From: Motiliproteus sp047633175
GTDB taxonomy: Bacteria > Pseudomonadota > Gammaproteobacteria > Pseudomonadales > Balneatricaceae
Assembly (NCBI GenBank): GCA_047633175.1
Contig: JBLIEQ010000021.1
Coordinates: 7,228 to 71,227 of the forward strand
Length of the DNA: 64,000 nt
Direction of reading: 5' to 3'
How positions within the stretch are numbered: the stretch's first letter is position 1; every line of letters begins with the position of its first letter. The notes beneath the pieces are model-generated. The model saw only the letters and a program-made list of their open reading frames with translations. It was not told the DNA's origin and searched no databases. Made by a program: the position numbers and the translations under genes. Positions 32,878 to 42,050 of the stretch are shown one piece after another.

Positions 32878-34109
32878 GTCGCTGGTTATTCTGGGGGCTA
32901 TTGGTCCTGTCACTCCCGGCCAACGCGGCCGGGTTGGCATTAGGCGCGTCCGAGGCGCAGGCGCAGGCCACTGTCGGCTGCCTGTTCCCGATGAGCGGAC
33001 GCGGTGGTCTTTATGGCCAGGATAGTGTGATCGGTATTCAACTGGCGTTTGAACACTTGGGCCGCCAGGAGCCGCAGCAACCCGCGCTGCGCGTACTGGT
33101 CGCCGACAGCAGCTCCAAGGCATCCAAAGCCACTCGACAGGTCCGCGATTTTGTCCGTAATGACGGGGTGCGATTTATCTGCGGGGTGGTCAATTCTGCC
33201 ATCGCGCTGCAGGTCGCGCAGGTAGCCACCGAGGAAAAAGTATTTTTTATAGGGACCGACCACGCCTCCTCCCGACTGACCGCACCGGGGCCGCATCCCT
33301 ATTATTTTCGGGTCAACAATAACAGCAAGCAATCGATGAATGCGGCCGCACTCTATATCAATGAAACCTTTGGCCAACGCCCTCCGCAAAGACCGCTGCG
33401 CCTGGCCTATATAGGCCCGGATTACGACTACGGTTATCAGTCCTGGAAGGACCTGCGCCTGGGGCTGGACCGGCAGCAGATCAGCTATCAGGTTGAAACG
33501 GTGCTCTGGCCCAAACTCTACGAACCGGACTATTCACCCTTTCTAAGAGTCCTGCTGGATAACGAGGTAGACCTGGTCGTCAATGCGCTCTGGGGCGGCG
33601 ACCTGGTGGCGTTTATACAGCAGGCCAACCGGACCCCGCTGTTCAAACACGCACGCTTTGCCAACTTCGATACCGGCGGTAACTATGAGGTGCTCGCGGC
33701 GCTGGGTGCAGCCATGCCCGAGGGGCTTATTCTCTCCTCTCGTCACCACAACAACTGGCCCGAAACCGAGTACAACCGCTGGTTTGTCGAGCGTTTTTTT
33801 GCCCTGAGCGGACGCTACCCCTCCTATGCGGCCGAAGGGGCTTACTCGGGCATTCTTGCCATCGCCGAAGCGCTGCGCATTGCCGGCCCCGATGCCGATG
33901 ACGAACGTATGCGCCAGGCGCTGTCCGGACTCGAACTCAAGTTGCCCGAGGATCCGCAGGGCTTTTCCTCGTTTATGAATCCCGACAATCATCAGCTGCA
34001 ACAGGTGATCGCCATCGGCGAAACCCTTCCCGATCTGCGTTACTCCCCGGCGCGGATGATGCTGGGGAATTGGCGGGTTTATCCGCCGGCCCCTCCCTTG
34101 TCGGAATGA
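32874..34109 (+). CDS. Periplasmic binding protein of the kinase operon, possible co-sensor
   Basis: 411-aa type I periplasmic binding protein (Leu/Ile/Val and amide/urea group) with a signal peptide (WLFWGLLVLSLPANAAG). Motifs include TVGCLFPMSGRGGLYGQDS, ADSSSKASKATRQV and IGPDYDYGYQSWKD. It is translationally coupled to the response regulator, not to the permeases, and a second binding protein heads the transporter operon. This suggests it presents ligand to the sensor kinase (inference). Its last codons and TGA stop lie inside a REP-like palindrome (TCGGAATGAATTCCGA). Confidence 0.85.
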   Translation: MSRWLFWGLLVLSLPANAAGLALGASEAQAQATVGCLFPMSGRGGLYGQDSVIGIQLAFEHLGRQEPQQPALRVLVADSSSKASKATRQVRDFVRNDGVRFICGVVNSAIALQVAQVATEEKVFFIGTDHASSRLTAPGPHPYYFRVNNNSKQSMNAAALYINETFGQRPPQRPLRLAYIGPDYDYGYQSWKDLRLGLDRQQISYQVETVLWPKLYEPDYSPFLRVLLDNEVDLVVNALWGGDLVAFIQQANRTPLFKHARFANFDTGGNYEVLAALGAAMPEGLILSSRHHNNWPETEYNRWFVERFFALSGRYPSYAAEGAYSGILAIAEALRIAGPDADDERMRQALSGLELKLPEDPQGFSSFMNPDNHQLQQVIAIGETLPDLRYSPARMMLGNWRVYPPAPPLSE

Positions 34110-34245
34110 ATTCCGACCTACAGAGGTCGGTGCGAGTTGCTAGCATTGTCGGACTAAAGTCCGACCTACAGGGTGCTCTATGCTGCTGTTGTGGGTCGGA
34201 CTTTAGTCCGACGATGGACACACCTTACTCGCCTTGTAGGTAGAC
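34101..34245 (+). repeat. REP/BIME cluster
   Basis: A degenerate unit TCGGAATGAATTCCGA at 34101-34116, GTCGGACTAAAGTCCGAC at about 34149-34166 and GTCGGACTTTAGTCCGAC at about 34196-34213, with GACCTAC arms. It separates the regulatory operon from the transporter operon. Confidence 0.85.
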
Positions 34246-34382
34246 TCCCATTATCGAACCCTCCCTGATGCGGTTCGTGCCTCCGCGCACGCTACAGATC
34301 GCCCACTGGAGCGGATAGCGCTCGGGGGCGCCGATCATCCCGGATCGGCATCCGCTCGGCGGCTTTTAAATCTCGAACAACA

Positions 34383-34402
34383 TTGTATAAATATCAATAC
34401 AA
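34383..34402 (+). promoter_or_regulatory. Candidate activator site (inverted repeat)
   Basis: TTGTAT and ATACAA are perfect arms separated by eight bases. It lies 27 bases upstream of the -24 box, in AT-rich DNA that also holds ACAATCGTTTATATTATAA-like sequence. It is a plausible binding site for the NtrC-family regulator encoded upstream. Confidence 0.5.
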
Positions 34403-34429
34403 ACAATCGTTTATATTATAAAACCCGAT

Positions 34430-34445
34430 TGGCACAGCCGTTGCA
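34430..34445 (+). promoter_or_regulatory. Sigma54 (-24/-12) promoter of the transporter operon
   Basis: TGGCACAGCCGTTGCA matches the consensus TGGCAC-N5-TTGCA exactly at all defined positions. It lies about 115 bases before the start codon of the binding protein, downstream of a gene for a sigma54 activator. Confidence 0.88.
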
Positions 34446-34561
34446 ATATCCTGCCTATGCTCTGCAATCGGGTCGTCGGCCGTCAACCCTGACTCGCGCC
34501 CCTCCCTGCAGCGCATATCGGGATACCCCGTTGATAACAAATAAAAACGATGAGGCGAAAA

Positions 34562-35854
34562 ATGATGTTCAGAACCTTTGCTAAAAAATCGACCCTGGCT
34601 GGATTGCTGGTTATCTCTGCAGCGGCTCAGCCGGTGCTGGCTGCCGACGATTACAAGCTGGGCCTGGTGACCTTCCTGTCGGGTGGTGCGGCAGGTCCCT
34701 TCGGTGTTCCCGCTCAGAATGCCGCCCAGCTGGTGCTGGATACCCTTAATGCCGGAGAGTTCCAGGCACCCTACGCGACGAAGGGCATTAATGGCCGCAC
34801 AATCACGCCCGTATTTTTGGATGAGGCGGGTGGTGCCACCAAGCAGGCCTCGGAGTACCGCAACCTGGTCGAGCGTCAGGGCGTAGAGGCCGTGGTCGGT
34901 TATATCTCATCCGGTGACTGCCTGGCGGTGCCTGGTGTTGCCGAGGAGATGAAGACCCTGACCGTGCTGTTTGATTGCGGTACCCCGCGGGTCTTCGAAG
35001 AGAATGACTTTAAATATGTATTCCGCACGGGTCCTACCGCCACCATGGATAACGTGGCGGCTGCGCGCTATATCAACGCCGAATTCGGCGATCTGGCGGA
35101 AGTCTCGGGGATCAACCAGAATTACTCGTTTGGACAGGAGTCCTGGGCCGATTTCAGTGATTCGCTGAGTCAGATCAATCCAGAGGTAGAGGTAGCTACT
35201 CGGCAATTTCCGAAGATCTATGCCGGTCAGTACGGTGCTGAGATCTCCTCGCTGATGGTCAACTCCGCTCAGATTATTCACTCTTCCTTCTGGGGCGGTG
35301 ATATGGAAGCCTTTATCCTCCAGGCATCAGCACGCGGACTGTTCGAGGATCAGACCGCTGTACTGACCACCGGGGAGAGTGCCATGTATCGCCTGTCTGA
35401 ACAGATCCCAGAGGGTACTATCATCGGTGCACGCGGACCCTTCGGCATCTATGCCCCGCAAAGCGACCTGAATACCTGGTTTCGTGCTGCCTATACCGAG
35501 CGCTTCGGCACGGCTCCGACCTACCCTGCCTATAAGATGGTTCAGGGCATTCTGGGGCTGAAGCTGGCCACCGAGAAGGCCGCAGCCAGCGCCGGGGGTC
35601 AACCGAGCACCGATGAGGTCGTGGCTGCGTTTGAGTTCCTCGAGTATGAAGGACCCGGCGGCAAGGTCGCTATGACCCTGGGCAACGGCCATCAGGCCAC
35701 CATGGAGATGGTCTATGGCCGTTATACATTCAACGATGGCACGCCTGGGGTGACGAATGTACGCCGCTATGCCTCCGATTGTGTGACACCGCCTCAAGGG
35801 ATCTCCTCGACCGACTGGATCGCTCAGGGAATGCCCGGCGCTCGTTGCGACTGA
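34562..35854 (+). CDS. ABC transporter substrate-binding protein
   Basis: 430-aa periplasmic protein of the branched-chain/amide group. The signal peptide ends near PVLA-ADDYK. Mature landmarks are LGLVTFLSGGAAGPFG, VFLDEAGGATKQA and INQNYSFGQESW, with paired Cys in the last 30 residues. ATG 34562 is six bases after GAGG; ATG 34550 is also in frame. It is the first gene of a sigma54-driven operon with two permeases and two ATPases. It differs considerably from the kinase-linked paralogue at 32874, although both keep the YG-SW and SFWGGD/ALWGGD motifs and probably bind similar ligands. Confidence 0.9.
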   Translation: MMFRTFAKKSTLAGLLVISAAAQPVLAADDYKLGLVTFLSGGAAGPFGVPAQNAAQLVLDTLNAGEFQAPYATKGINGRTITPVFLDEAGGATKQASEYRNLVERQGVEAVVGYISSGDCLAVPGVAEEMKTLTVLFDCGTPRVFEENDFKYVFRTGPTATMDNVAAARYINAEFGDLAEVSGINQNYSFGQESWADFSDSLSQINPEVEVATRQFPKIYAGQYGAEISSLMVNSAQIIHSSFWGGDMEAFILQASARGLFEDQTAVLTTGESAMYRLSEQIPEGTIIGARGPFGIYAPQSDLNTWFRAAYTERFGTAPTYPAYKMVQGILGLKLATEKAAASAGGQPSTDEVVAAFEFLEYEGPGGKVAMTLGNGHQATMEMVYGRYTFNDGTPGVTNVRRYASDCVTPPQGISSTDWIAQGMPGARCD

Positions 35855-35943
35855 TCGACGCCTCCTGAAACAGGCCGGCAGACAGATCGCGCTGCCGGCC
35901 TCCTGGTCTTTTCTTAGTAACCGAATAACTCTGGAGCGCTACC

Positions 35944-36840
35944 ATGAAACTGGTAATTGCGATGCTTATGGACGGCGTTATTTACGCCTCCTGGCTGTTT
36001 ATAATCGCAGCAGGCTTAACCCTGATCTATGGCGTGATGCGCATTCTTAATATGGCCCATGGCAGTTTTTATGCTATAGGCGCCTATGCAGGTGCCTCGC
36101 TGGTCGGCGTCTACCTGGCGGGTGGCTATCCTCCCTGGGGGGCCTATCTGGTGCTGCTGGGCGCGGCGATCTTTAGCGGTGCGCTGGTCGGTCTCCTGAT
36201 AGAACGGGGCCTGCTGCGTTTTATGTATGGTCGCGACGAGGTGGTGATGATCCTGGTGACCTACGCCATCATGCTGATCCTCGAAGATGTGATCAAACTG
36301 ATCTGGGGCGTGGATGCCTATTTCGCCTACCAGCCCTATACCCTATTGGGCCGTACCAAGCTGGGGGGCCTGGCCTTTGCCAACTACGATATCGCGCTGA
36401 TATTTGTCTCGGCCAGCATCTGTTTCATACTCTGGTGGGGCCTCAATCGCACCCGTCAGGGCAAGCTATTACAGGCGGTAATTCATAGCCGCGATACCGC
36501 CGCCTTCTTAGGCATAAATGTCACCCGCATGTTTACGGCGACCTTCGTGATCGGTGCCGTGCTCGGCGCTTTCGCCGGCGCGCTGACCGCCCCCGGTATT
36601 TCGGTGATGCCCGGCATTGGCGTCGAGGTGATTATTCTCGCCTTCGCGGTCGTGGTGATCGGCGGTCTGGGCAGTATCGGCGGCGCGCTACTGGGCGCAC
36701 TGATTGTCGGTCTCGCCCGATCCGCGGCGGTCCATCTGTATCCCGATGTCGAACTCTTTGTGATCTATGGCGTGATGGCCCTGGTGCTGGCGTTCCGTCC
36801 TCAGGGTCTGTTTGCCATCGCCTCTGCGAGGAAAATTTAA
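35944..36840 (+). CDS. Branched-chain-type ABC transporter permease (LivH-like)
   Basis: 298-aa integral membrane protein with about eight helices. LIYGVMRILNMAHGSFY is the classic LivH signature, and GLGSIGGALLGALIVGL near the C-terminus is the conserved loop contacting the ATPase. Starts 89 bases after the binding-protein gene, which leaves room for an mRNA hairpin that would give the binding protein excess expression (GCCGGCAG/CTGCCGGC lies at 35874-35898). Substrate is set by the binding protein. Confidence 0.92.
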   Translation: MKLVIAMLMDGVIYASWLFIIAAGLTLIYGVMRILNMAHGSFYAIGAYAGASLVGVYLAGGYPPWGAYLVLLGAAIFSGALVGLLIERGLLRFMYGRDEVVMILVTYAIMLILEDVIKLIWGVDAYFAYQPYTLLGRTKLGGLAFANYDIALIFVSASICFILWWGLNRTRQGKLLQAVIHSRDTAAFLGINVTRMFTATFVIGAVLGAFAGALTAPGISVMPGIGVEVIILAFAVVVIGGLGSIGGALLGALIVGLARSAAVHLYPDVELFVIYGVMALVLAFRPQGLFAIASARKI

Positions 36841-36841
36841 C

Positions 36842-37780
36842 ATGAGATATGCTACGACGCTTGTTGTGACCGGGGCTGTCGCGCTGCTGGCCGCCGGACT
36901 GGTGATGCCCGGATGGCTGACCTTTCTATTAACGCTAGCGCTGGCCAAAGGCCTGGTGGTGCTGGGACTGCTGCTGCTGATGCGGGCGGGTCTGGTCTCC
37001 TTCGGCCAGGGGCTTTACTACTGCTTGGGTGCCTACACCGTCGGGATCGCCGGCAGCTATTTTGACACCCAGAATGCGCTCTATCTGATGCTGCTGGCCG
37101 TGGTGGTCTGTGTGGCGCTGGCGGCCTTGATCGGGCTGCTGCTGTGCCGCTATCGCGATATATTCTTCGCGATGTTCTCGATGGCGTTTTCGATGATCCT
37201 CTACGGGATACTGGTCAAAAGCTCCTCGTTTGGTTCCTCCGATGGTTTCAATGTCGAGTCGCCGTTGCTGTTTGGCTGGACCCCGGGGGGTGAAGCCAGC
37301 CCCCTGCTGGCCTACGGTCTGGCGGTCGTCGCTGTGACAACGGTCAGCATCTTCGCCTGGCACTACCTACGCTCGCCCATGGGTTATGCCGGTGAAGCGA
37401 TACGCGAGAATGAGATCCGGGTCGAATACCTCGGAGTTTCGGTACATGCACTTATCTATAAAAAATATCTGCTGGCGGCTGCCATGGCGGGGCTCGGCGG
37501 CGCGATCACCGCGCTCTCGGCAGGCCATATCGATCCGGATATGGCCTATTGGACCACGTCCGGCGAGTTTGTGTTTATCGCGCTGATGGGCGGCATAGGG
37601 CATGTGGCAGGTCCGGTACTAGGCTCGGTCACGTTTGAACTGATCCGCACCTACGCCTTCCAGATCTCCCCCTACACCTGGCATATGATCCTGGGCATGG
37701 CGTTACTCGCCATCATCCTCTATCTACCCAAGGGACTCTGGTCTCTTATCGATCGCTTTACCAAGAGGGTTCAGGCATGA
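36842..37780 (+). CDS. Branched-chain-type ABC transporter permease (LivM-like)
   Basis: 312-aa second permease subunit. Family features are LVSFGQGLYYCLGAYT near residue 55, the SPMGYAGEAIRENE-R coupling segment and MGGIGHVAGPVLGS near the end. ATG 36842 is one base after the LivH-like stop; the 36812 start would overlap. It overlaps the ATPase gene by four bases (ATGA), indicating tight coupling. Confidence 0.92.
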   Translation: MRYATTLVVTGAVALLAAGLVMPGWLTFLLTLALAKGLVVLGLLLLMRAGLVSFGQGLYYCLGAYTVGIAGSYFDTQNALYLMLLAVVVCVALAALIGLLLCRYRDIFFAMFSMAFSMILYGILVKSSSFGSSDGFNVESPLLFGWTPGGEASPLLAYGLAVVAVTTVSIFAWHYLRSPMGYAGEAIRENEIRVEYLGVSVHALIYKKYLLAAAMAGLGGAITALSAGHIDPDMAYWTTSGEFVFIALMGGIGHVAGPVLGSVTFELIRTYAFQISPYTWHMILGMALLAIILYLPKGLWSLIDRFTKRVQA

Positions 37781-38556
37781 GCGTATTACTGGAGACACGC
37801 GCCCTGGCGCGTCACTTCGGCGCGGTGACCGCCGCCGCCGATATCAATGTATCTATTAATGCCGGAGAGATTGTCGGCGTTATAGGCTCAAACGGTGCGG
37901 GCAAGACCACCTTTATCAATATGGTGACCGGTTATCTGCCGCCCAGCAGCGGCGAGATCCTGTTCAAGGGCAAGAGCTTGGTTGGCAAGGCGCCGCGTCA
38001 GGTGATGCGGGCGGGGATCTGCCGCTCGTTTCAGGTGGCGCAGCTGTTTCCCGATCTGAGCGTGCTGGATAATGTCCTGATCGCCTATGGCATGCAGCGG
38101 GGGGCACTCTCGGCGCTGCGCCCGTTGTCGAACCCCGCCAGCATTAAGCAAGCCACCGAATTGATGGTGGAGTACGACATCAGTGAATACCTGCCAGAGA
38201 AGGTGGTGACGCTGCCGCAGGGGGTTCGCAAATTGCTGGATATCGCCATGGCCATGATCGGCAAACCCGAGGTGCTGCTGCTGGATGAGCCGACCTCGGG
38301 GGTGGCCATCGAGGACAAGTTTGAGCTGATGGATACGGTGATGCGGGCGGTGCGCAGTTCTGGAGCTGCGGTGTTGTTTGTCGAACATGATATGGAGGTG
38401 ATCGCACGCTACTCGACCCGACTGCTGGCCTTCTACGATGGCCGGGTGCTGGCAGATGGCCCAACGGCACTGGTGATGGCCGATCCTAAGGTCCAGGAGC
38501 TGGTTACCGGCTCTTCATTGGCGACGCTAAGCACACCGGAGGTGGCTCATGCTTAA
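37777..38556 (+). CDS. ABC transporter ATP-binding protein (LivG-like)
   Basis: 259-aa ATPase: Walker A GSNGAGKTT, Q-loop in RSFQVAQLFP, signature-type VTLPQGVRKLLDIAMAM (the usual SGGQ reads PQG, common in the urea/amide branch), Walker B VLLLDEPTSGV and the switch His in FVEHDMEVI. The LivG C-terminal helix contacting the permeases is present. Overlaps both neighbours. Confidence 0.92.
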   Translation: MSVLLETRALARHFGAVTAAADINVSINAGEIVGVIGSNGAGKTTFINMVTGYLPPSSGEILFKGKSLVGKAPRQVMRAGICRSFQVAQLFPDLSVLDNVLIAYGMQRGALSALRPLSNPASIKQATELMVEYDISEYLPEKVVTLPQGVRKLLDIAMAMIGKPEVLLLDEPTSGVAIEDKFELMDTVMRAVRSSGAAVLFVEHDMEVIARYSTRLLAFYDGRVLADGPTALVMADPKVQELVTGSSLATLSTPEVAHA

Positions 38557-39217
38557 ACTCACGGCGATCAATGCCCGCATTGCGGGCACTCCCATCTTAC
38601 GCGATGTCCATTTAGAGATTAAACCGGGCTCGGTGGTCGGCCTGATCGGCCGCAATGGTGCGGGAAAAACCACGCTGATGCGCACGGTGATGGGCCTGCT
38701 CACCCCCGACTCTGGCAGCATCCTGATCGAGGGCCGGGAGATGAGTGACCTGGAACCCCACGTCAGGGCTCTGTCGAAAGTGGGCTATATGCCTGAAGAT
38801 CGGCAGTTAATACCGACCCTGACCGTCGAGGAAAATGTGTTGATCCCGGCCTGGGCCAATAAACTGCCCGAAGCCCAGGCGCGCCTGGCTTGGGTGTACG
38901 AGCTGATGCCCGAGGTAGAAGCCTTCGCGGATCGTAAGGCCCTGCAACTCTCTGGTGGGCAACAGAAACTCGTCGCCCTGGCCCGGGCGATGATGAGCGG
39001 CAGCCGTCTGCTGCTGCTCGATGAACCCTTCGAAGGCGTGGCTCCGGCCCTGTCTCAGCGTCTGGTCAGCGTCCTACATACGCTCAAAGATGAAGGGTTG
39101 TCGGTACTGCTGTCCGAATCCGACTATCGCCACTCTGCCGACCTGGTAACTCAGATCTACAGCATCGAACGCGGCGCCGTATCCGCGCCTCAACAGGTAA
39201 AAGGGAAGATTACATGA
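38549..39217 (+). CDS. ABC transporter ATP-binding protein (LivF-like)
   Basis: 222-aa ATPase with Walker A GRNGAGKTT, LSGGQQKLVALARAM signature, Walker B LLLLDEPFEGVAP and a shortened switch region (LLSESDYRH, where Ser-Glu-Ser-Asp replaces the usual E--H). It is slightly shorter than typical LivF. Begins eight bases inside the LivG-like gene and overlaps the dehydrogenase gene by four bases, so the dehydrogenase is part of the same transcript. Confidence 0.92.
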   Translation: MLKLTAINARIAGTPILRDVHLEIKPGSVVGLIGRNGAGKTTLMRTVMGLLTPDSGSILIEGREMSDLEPHVRALSKVGYMPEDRQLIPTLTVEENVLIPAWANKLPEAQARLAWVYELMPEVEAFADRKALQLSGGQQKLVALARAMMSGSRLLLLDEPFEGVAPALSQRLVSVLHTLKDEGLSVLLSESDYRHSADLVTQIYSIERGAVSAPQQVKGKIT

Positions 39218-40374
39218 AGGATTTCATCTTTAACGCACCCAAACAATTAATCTGCAAACCCGGCGCCATCAAGGAGCTGGGAGAGATCTGCCAGCGTCTG
39301 ATCGGCGGTCGGGTACTCATAGTCACCGACCCGGGGATCCTGGCTGCGGGTCTGCTGCAACCGGCACTGGACGCACTCAAGTCTGCGGGGGTCGAAACCC
39401 TGGTGTTCGATCGGGTCGAAGCCGATCCTGCCGCATCGATCGTGCTGGCCGCAACGGAACAGGCGATCAGCGGTCGCGTCGACGGCGTGATCGGCCTAGG
39501 GGGTGGATCCTCCATGGATGTGGCCAAACTGGTGGCGCTGCTGGCCAGAGGGGAGGAATCTCTGGAGGATATCTACGGCGTTAATCTGGTGAAGGGCCCG
39601 CGACTACCGTTGATACAGATTCCGACCACGGCCGGCACCGGCTCCGAGGTGACCTCGGTTGCCATCATTACGGTGGGCGAAGGCGAGAAGAAGGGAGTGG
39701 TCTCGGCAGAACTGCTGCCTGATCTGGCCCTGCTAGATGCCGAGCTGACTCTGGGGCTCCCGGCGATGGTCACGGCGACTACCGGCGTCGATGCCATGGT
39801 GCATGCGATCGAGGCCTATACTTCGCGCAATCCCAACCATAATCCGATATCAGATACCCTGGCCAAAGAGGCCCTGATATTACTGGGCGCCAATATAGAG
39901 CAGGCGGTCAGCGACGGCCGTAGTATCGATGTTCGCTCTAAGATGTTGCTCGGGTCCCTGCTGGCAGGCCAGGCATTTGCCAACTCACCGGTGGCTGGCG
40001 TCCACGCCCTGGCGTATCCGCTGGGTGGCATCTACCACCTGTCGCACGGCCTGACCAACGCCCTGGTGTTACCCCATGTGATGCGTTTTAACCAGGAGGT
40101 CTGTGCCGATCAATATGCCAGGCTGGCGCCGCTGGTGTTTCCTGCCCTGGCAGACATAGGCGACGACGCAGCGCGCAGCGACGCCTTTATCGATACCCTG
40201 GCGACCCTCAACAGCACCCTGGGTCTGCAGGTGCGCTTGCGGGACTACGATATTCCGGAATCTGCGCTGCCCCGCCTGGCAAGCGAAGCCATGAAACAAA
40301 GTCGCTTGCTGATCAATAATCCACGTGAGATCACCGAGGCGGATGCCCTGGCGATCTATCTGGCGGCTTGGTAG
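39214..40374 (+). CDS. Iron-containing alcohol dehydrogenase
   Basis: 386-aa NAD(P)-dependent group III dehydrogenase. GLGGGSSMDVAK binds the dinucleotide, TTAGTGSEVT is conserved, and metal ligands lie in the DAMVHAIEAY and GVHALAYPLGGIYHLSHGL--AL-LPH segments. Its translational coupling to an ABC transporter and its position before a succinate-semialdehyde-type dehydrogenase suggest oxidation of an imported omega-hydroxy acid such as 4-hydroxybutyrate to the semialdehyde (inference). Other short alcohols or diols remain possible. Confidence 0.9.
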   Translation: MKDFIFNAPKQLICKPGAIKELGEICQRLIGGRVLIVTDPGILAAGLLQPALDALKSAGVETLVFDRVEADPAASIVLAATEQAISGRVDGVIGLGGGSSMDVAKLVALLARGEESLEDIYGVNLVKGPRLPLIQIPTTAGTGSEVTSVAIITVGEGEKKGVVSAELLPDLALLDAELTLGLPAMVTATTGVDAMVHAIEAYTSRNPNHNPISDTLAKEALILLGANIEQAVSDGRSIDVRSKMLLGSLLAGQAFANSPVAGVHALAYPLGGIYHLSHGLTNALVLPHVMRFNQEVCADQYARLAPLVFPALADIGDDAARSDAFIDTLATLNSTLGLQVRLRDYDIPESALPRLASEAMKQSRLLINNPREITEADALAIYLAAW

Positions 40375-40434
40375 GCGCGTTAGCTATCTGGATGGCTGCT
40401 ACCCAGGCCATGTAATCCCTATAGATAGAGAGGT

Positions 40435-40472
40435 ACAGCCGGTGCCGTGCGATTTTATCCGCCACCGGCTGT
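40435..40472 (+). other. Hairpin between the two dehydrogenase genes
   Basis: ACAGCCGGTG and CACCGGCTGT are perfect 10-bp arms with an 18-base loop, in the 130-base gap before the aldehyde dehydrogenase gene. No T-run follows, so it is more likely an mRNA-stabilising or attenuating structure, or a regulator site, than a full terminator. Confidence 0.5.
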
Positions 40473-40504
40473 GCCTGAGATAATCTCAGTTTAAGGAACA
40501 TCAG

Positions 40505-41959
40505 ATGCAATTAACCAATCCTGAGCTGCTGCAGCAGCACGCCTTTATCGACGGCTACTGGTGCGAGGGCAGCAGCGGTAAACGTTTTAACGTGACCAAT
40601 CCGGCCAATGGAGAGTTCCTCACCGAGGTCGCGGATCTGGAGGCTGCCGATGTGACCCGGGCCATCGATGCGGCTGAGCGGTCGTGGGACAACTGGCGGG
40701 CACATACCGGCAAGGAGCGAGGCGCTATCTTACGGCGCTGGTTCGAGCTGATCATTGCTGCCAAAGAGGATCTGGCGATCCTGATGACCTTCGAACAGGG
40801 CAAGCCGCTTACCGAATCCCGAGGTGAGGTCCTGTACGGCGCCTCCTTCGTCGAATGGTTCGCCGAAGAAGCCAAGCGCGTCTACGGCGATATCATCCCC
40901 GGCCACGGACGCGATAAACGTCTGCTGGTGCTTAAACAGCCCATCGGTATCGCGGCGGCGATTACGCCCTGGAATTTTCCGATAGCGATGATTACCCGCA
41001 AGGTGGCACCCGCCTTGGCGGCAGGTTGCCCGGTGGTGATCAAGCCCTCGGAGCTGACGCCGTTGTCGGCGCTGGCACTGGCCAGACTGGCTCAGGAAGC
41101 GGGGTTTCCCGACGGCGTCTTTAATGTCGTAACCTCCACCAACGCCCCCGAAGTCGGTGAGATCTTTTGCGGGGATAGCCGGGTACGCAAACTCTCCTTC
41201 ACCGGATCCACCCCGGTAGGTAAATTGCTGGCGCAACAGTGCGCCAGCAATGTTAAAAAAGTCTCCCTGGAACTTGGCGGCAATGCGCCCTTTATCGTCT
41301 TCGACGATGCCGATCTGGATGCGGCGGTGGTCGGGGCCATGGTGTCTAAGTTTCGAAACGCCGGTCAGACCTGCGTCTGCACCAATAGGATCTTTGTCCA
41401 GGCCGGGGTCTACGAACGCTTCGCCGAGAAGTTTGCCGCCGCGGTACGGGGACTCAAGCTGGGTAATGGCGCCGATACCGGGGTCGAAATAGGCCCGCTG
41501 ATTAATGATCGCGCCCTATCCAAAGTCGAAACGCTAGTCACCGATGCCTGTGCCAACGGCGCTAAGGTGCTTACCGGTGGCGAACGTTTCAACGGCGTCT
41601 CTAACGGTTATCAACCCACGGTACTGACTCAGGTCACGAACAGCATGCGGATCGCCCGGGAAGAGATCTTTGGGCCGGTGGCGACCCTGATCCCCTTCAA
41701 CTCAGAAAAAGAGGCCATCGACATGGCCAATGACACCCCCTTTGGACTGGCCGCTTATTTCTATGCCCGGGACATCGGTCGTGTCTGGCGAGTCGCCGAA
41801 GCCCTGGAATACGGCATGGTGGGTATCAACGAAGGCATTATCTCGACCGAGGTGGCACCTTTCGGCGGTATCAAGGAGTCGGGATTAGGCCGCGAGGGAT
41901 CCAAATATGGGATCGATGACTATGTGGAGATCAAGTACCTCTGCATGAATGTGAGCTGA
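40505..41959 (+). CDS. NAD(P)-dependent succinate-semialdehyde dehydrogenase family
   Basis: 484-aa aldehyde dehydrogenase of the GabD group. Key parts are ITPWNFPIAMITRK (cofactor), FTGSTPVGK, the general base in LELGGNAPFIVFDDADLD and catalytic Cys in GQTCVC, followed by EIFGPVATL and the terminal ESGLGREGSKYGIDDYVEIKY typical of SSADH. It would convert succinate semialdehyde (or glutarate semialdehyde) to the diacid and feed the TCA cycle. Its place after the iron-ADH gene supports a two-step hydroxy-acid pathway. Preceded by AAGGA. Confidence 0.9.
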   Translation: MQLTNPELLQQHAFIDGYWCEGSSGKRFNVTNPANGEFLTEVADLEAADVTRAIDAAERSWDNWRAHTGKERGAILRRWFELIIAAKEDLAILMTFEQGKPLTESRGEVLYGASFVEWFAEEAKRVYGDIIPGHGRDKRLLVLKQPIGIAAAITPWNFPIAMITRKVAPALAAGCPVVIKPSELTPLSALALARLAQEAGFPDGVFNVVTSTNAPEVGEIFCGDSRVRKLSFTGSTPVGKLLAQQCASNVKKVSLELGGNAPFIVFDDADLDAAVVGAMVSKFRNAGQTCVCTNRIFVQAGVYERFAEKFAAAVRGLKLGNGADTGVEIGPLINDRALSKVETLVTDACANGAKVLTGGERFNGVSNGYQPTVLTQVTNSMRIAREEIFGPVATLIPFNSEKEAIDMANDTPFGLAAYFYARDIGRVWRVAEALEYGMVGINEGIISTEVAPFGGIKESGLGREGSKYGIDDYVEIKYLCMNVS

Positions 41960-41983
41960 TTCACAGGGTGCTGTGTTTCTTTT

Positions 41984-42050
41984 GTGGGTTAGGCTTTAGC
42001 CTGACGATGGCCACTCCTTGCTAGCCTTGTCGGACTAAAGTCCGACCTAC
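41984..42050 (+). repeat. REP/BIME unit
   Basis: GTGGGTTAGGCTTTAGCCTG and GTCGGACTAAAGTCCGAC hairpins in opposite orientation. The terminal CTA at 42047-42049 is the TAG stop of the minus-strand pseudouridine synthase gene. The 5' flank CAGGGTGCTGTGTTTCTTTT recurs at about 42972-42991, before a shortened unit. Confidence 0.85.
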
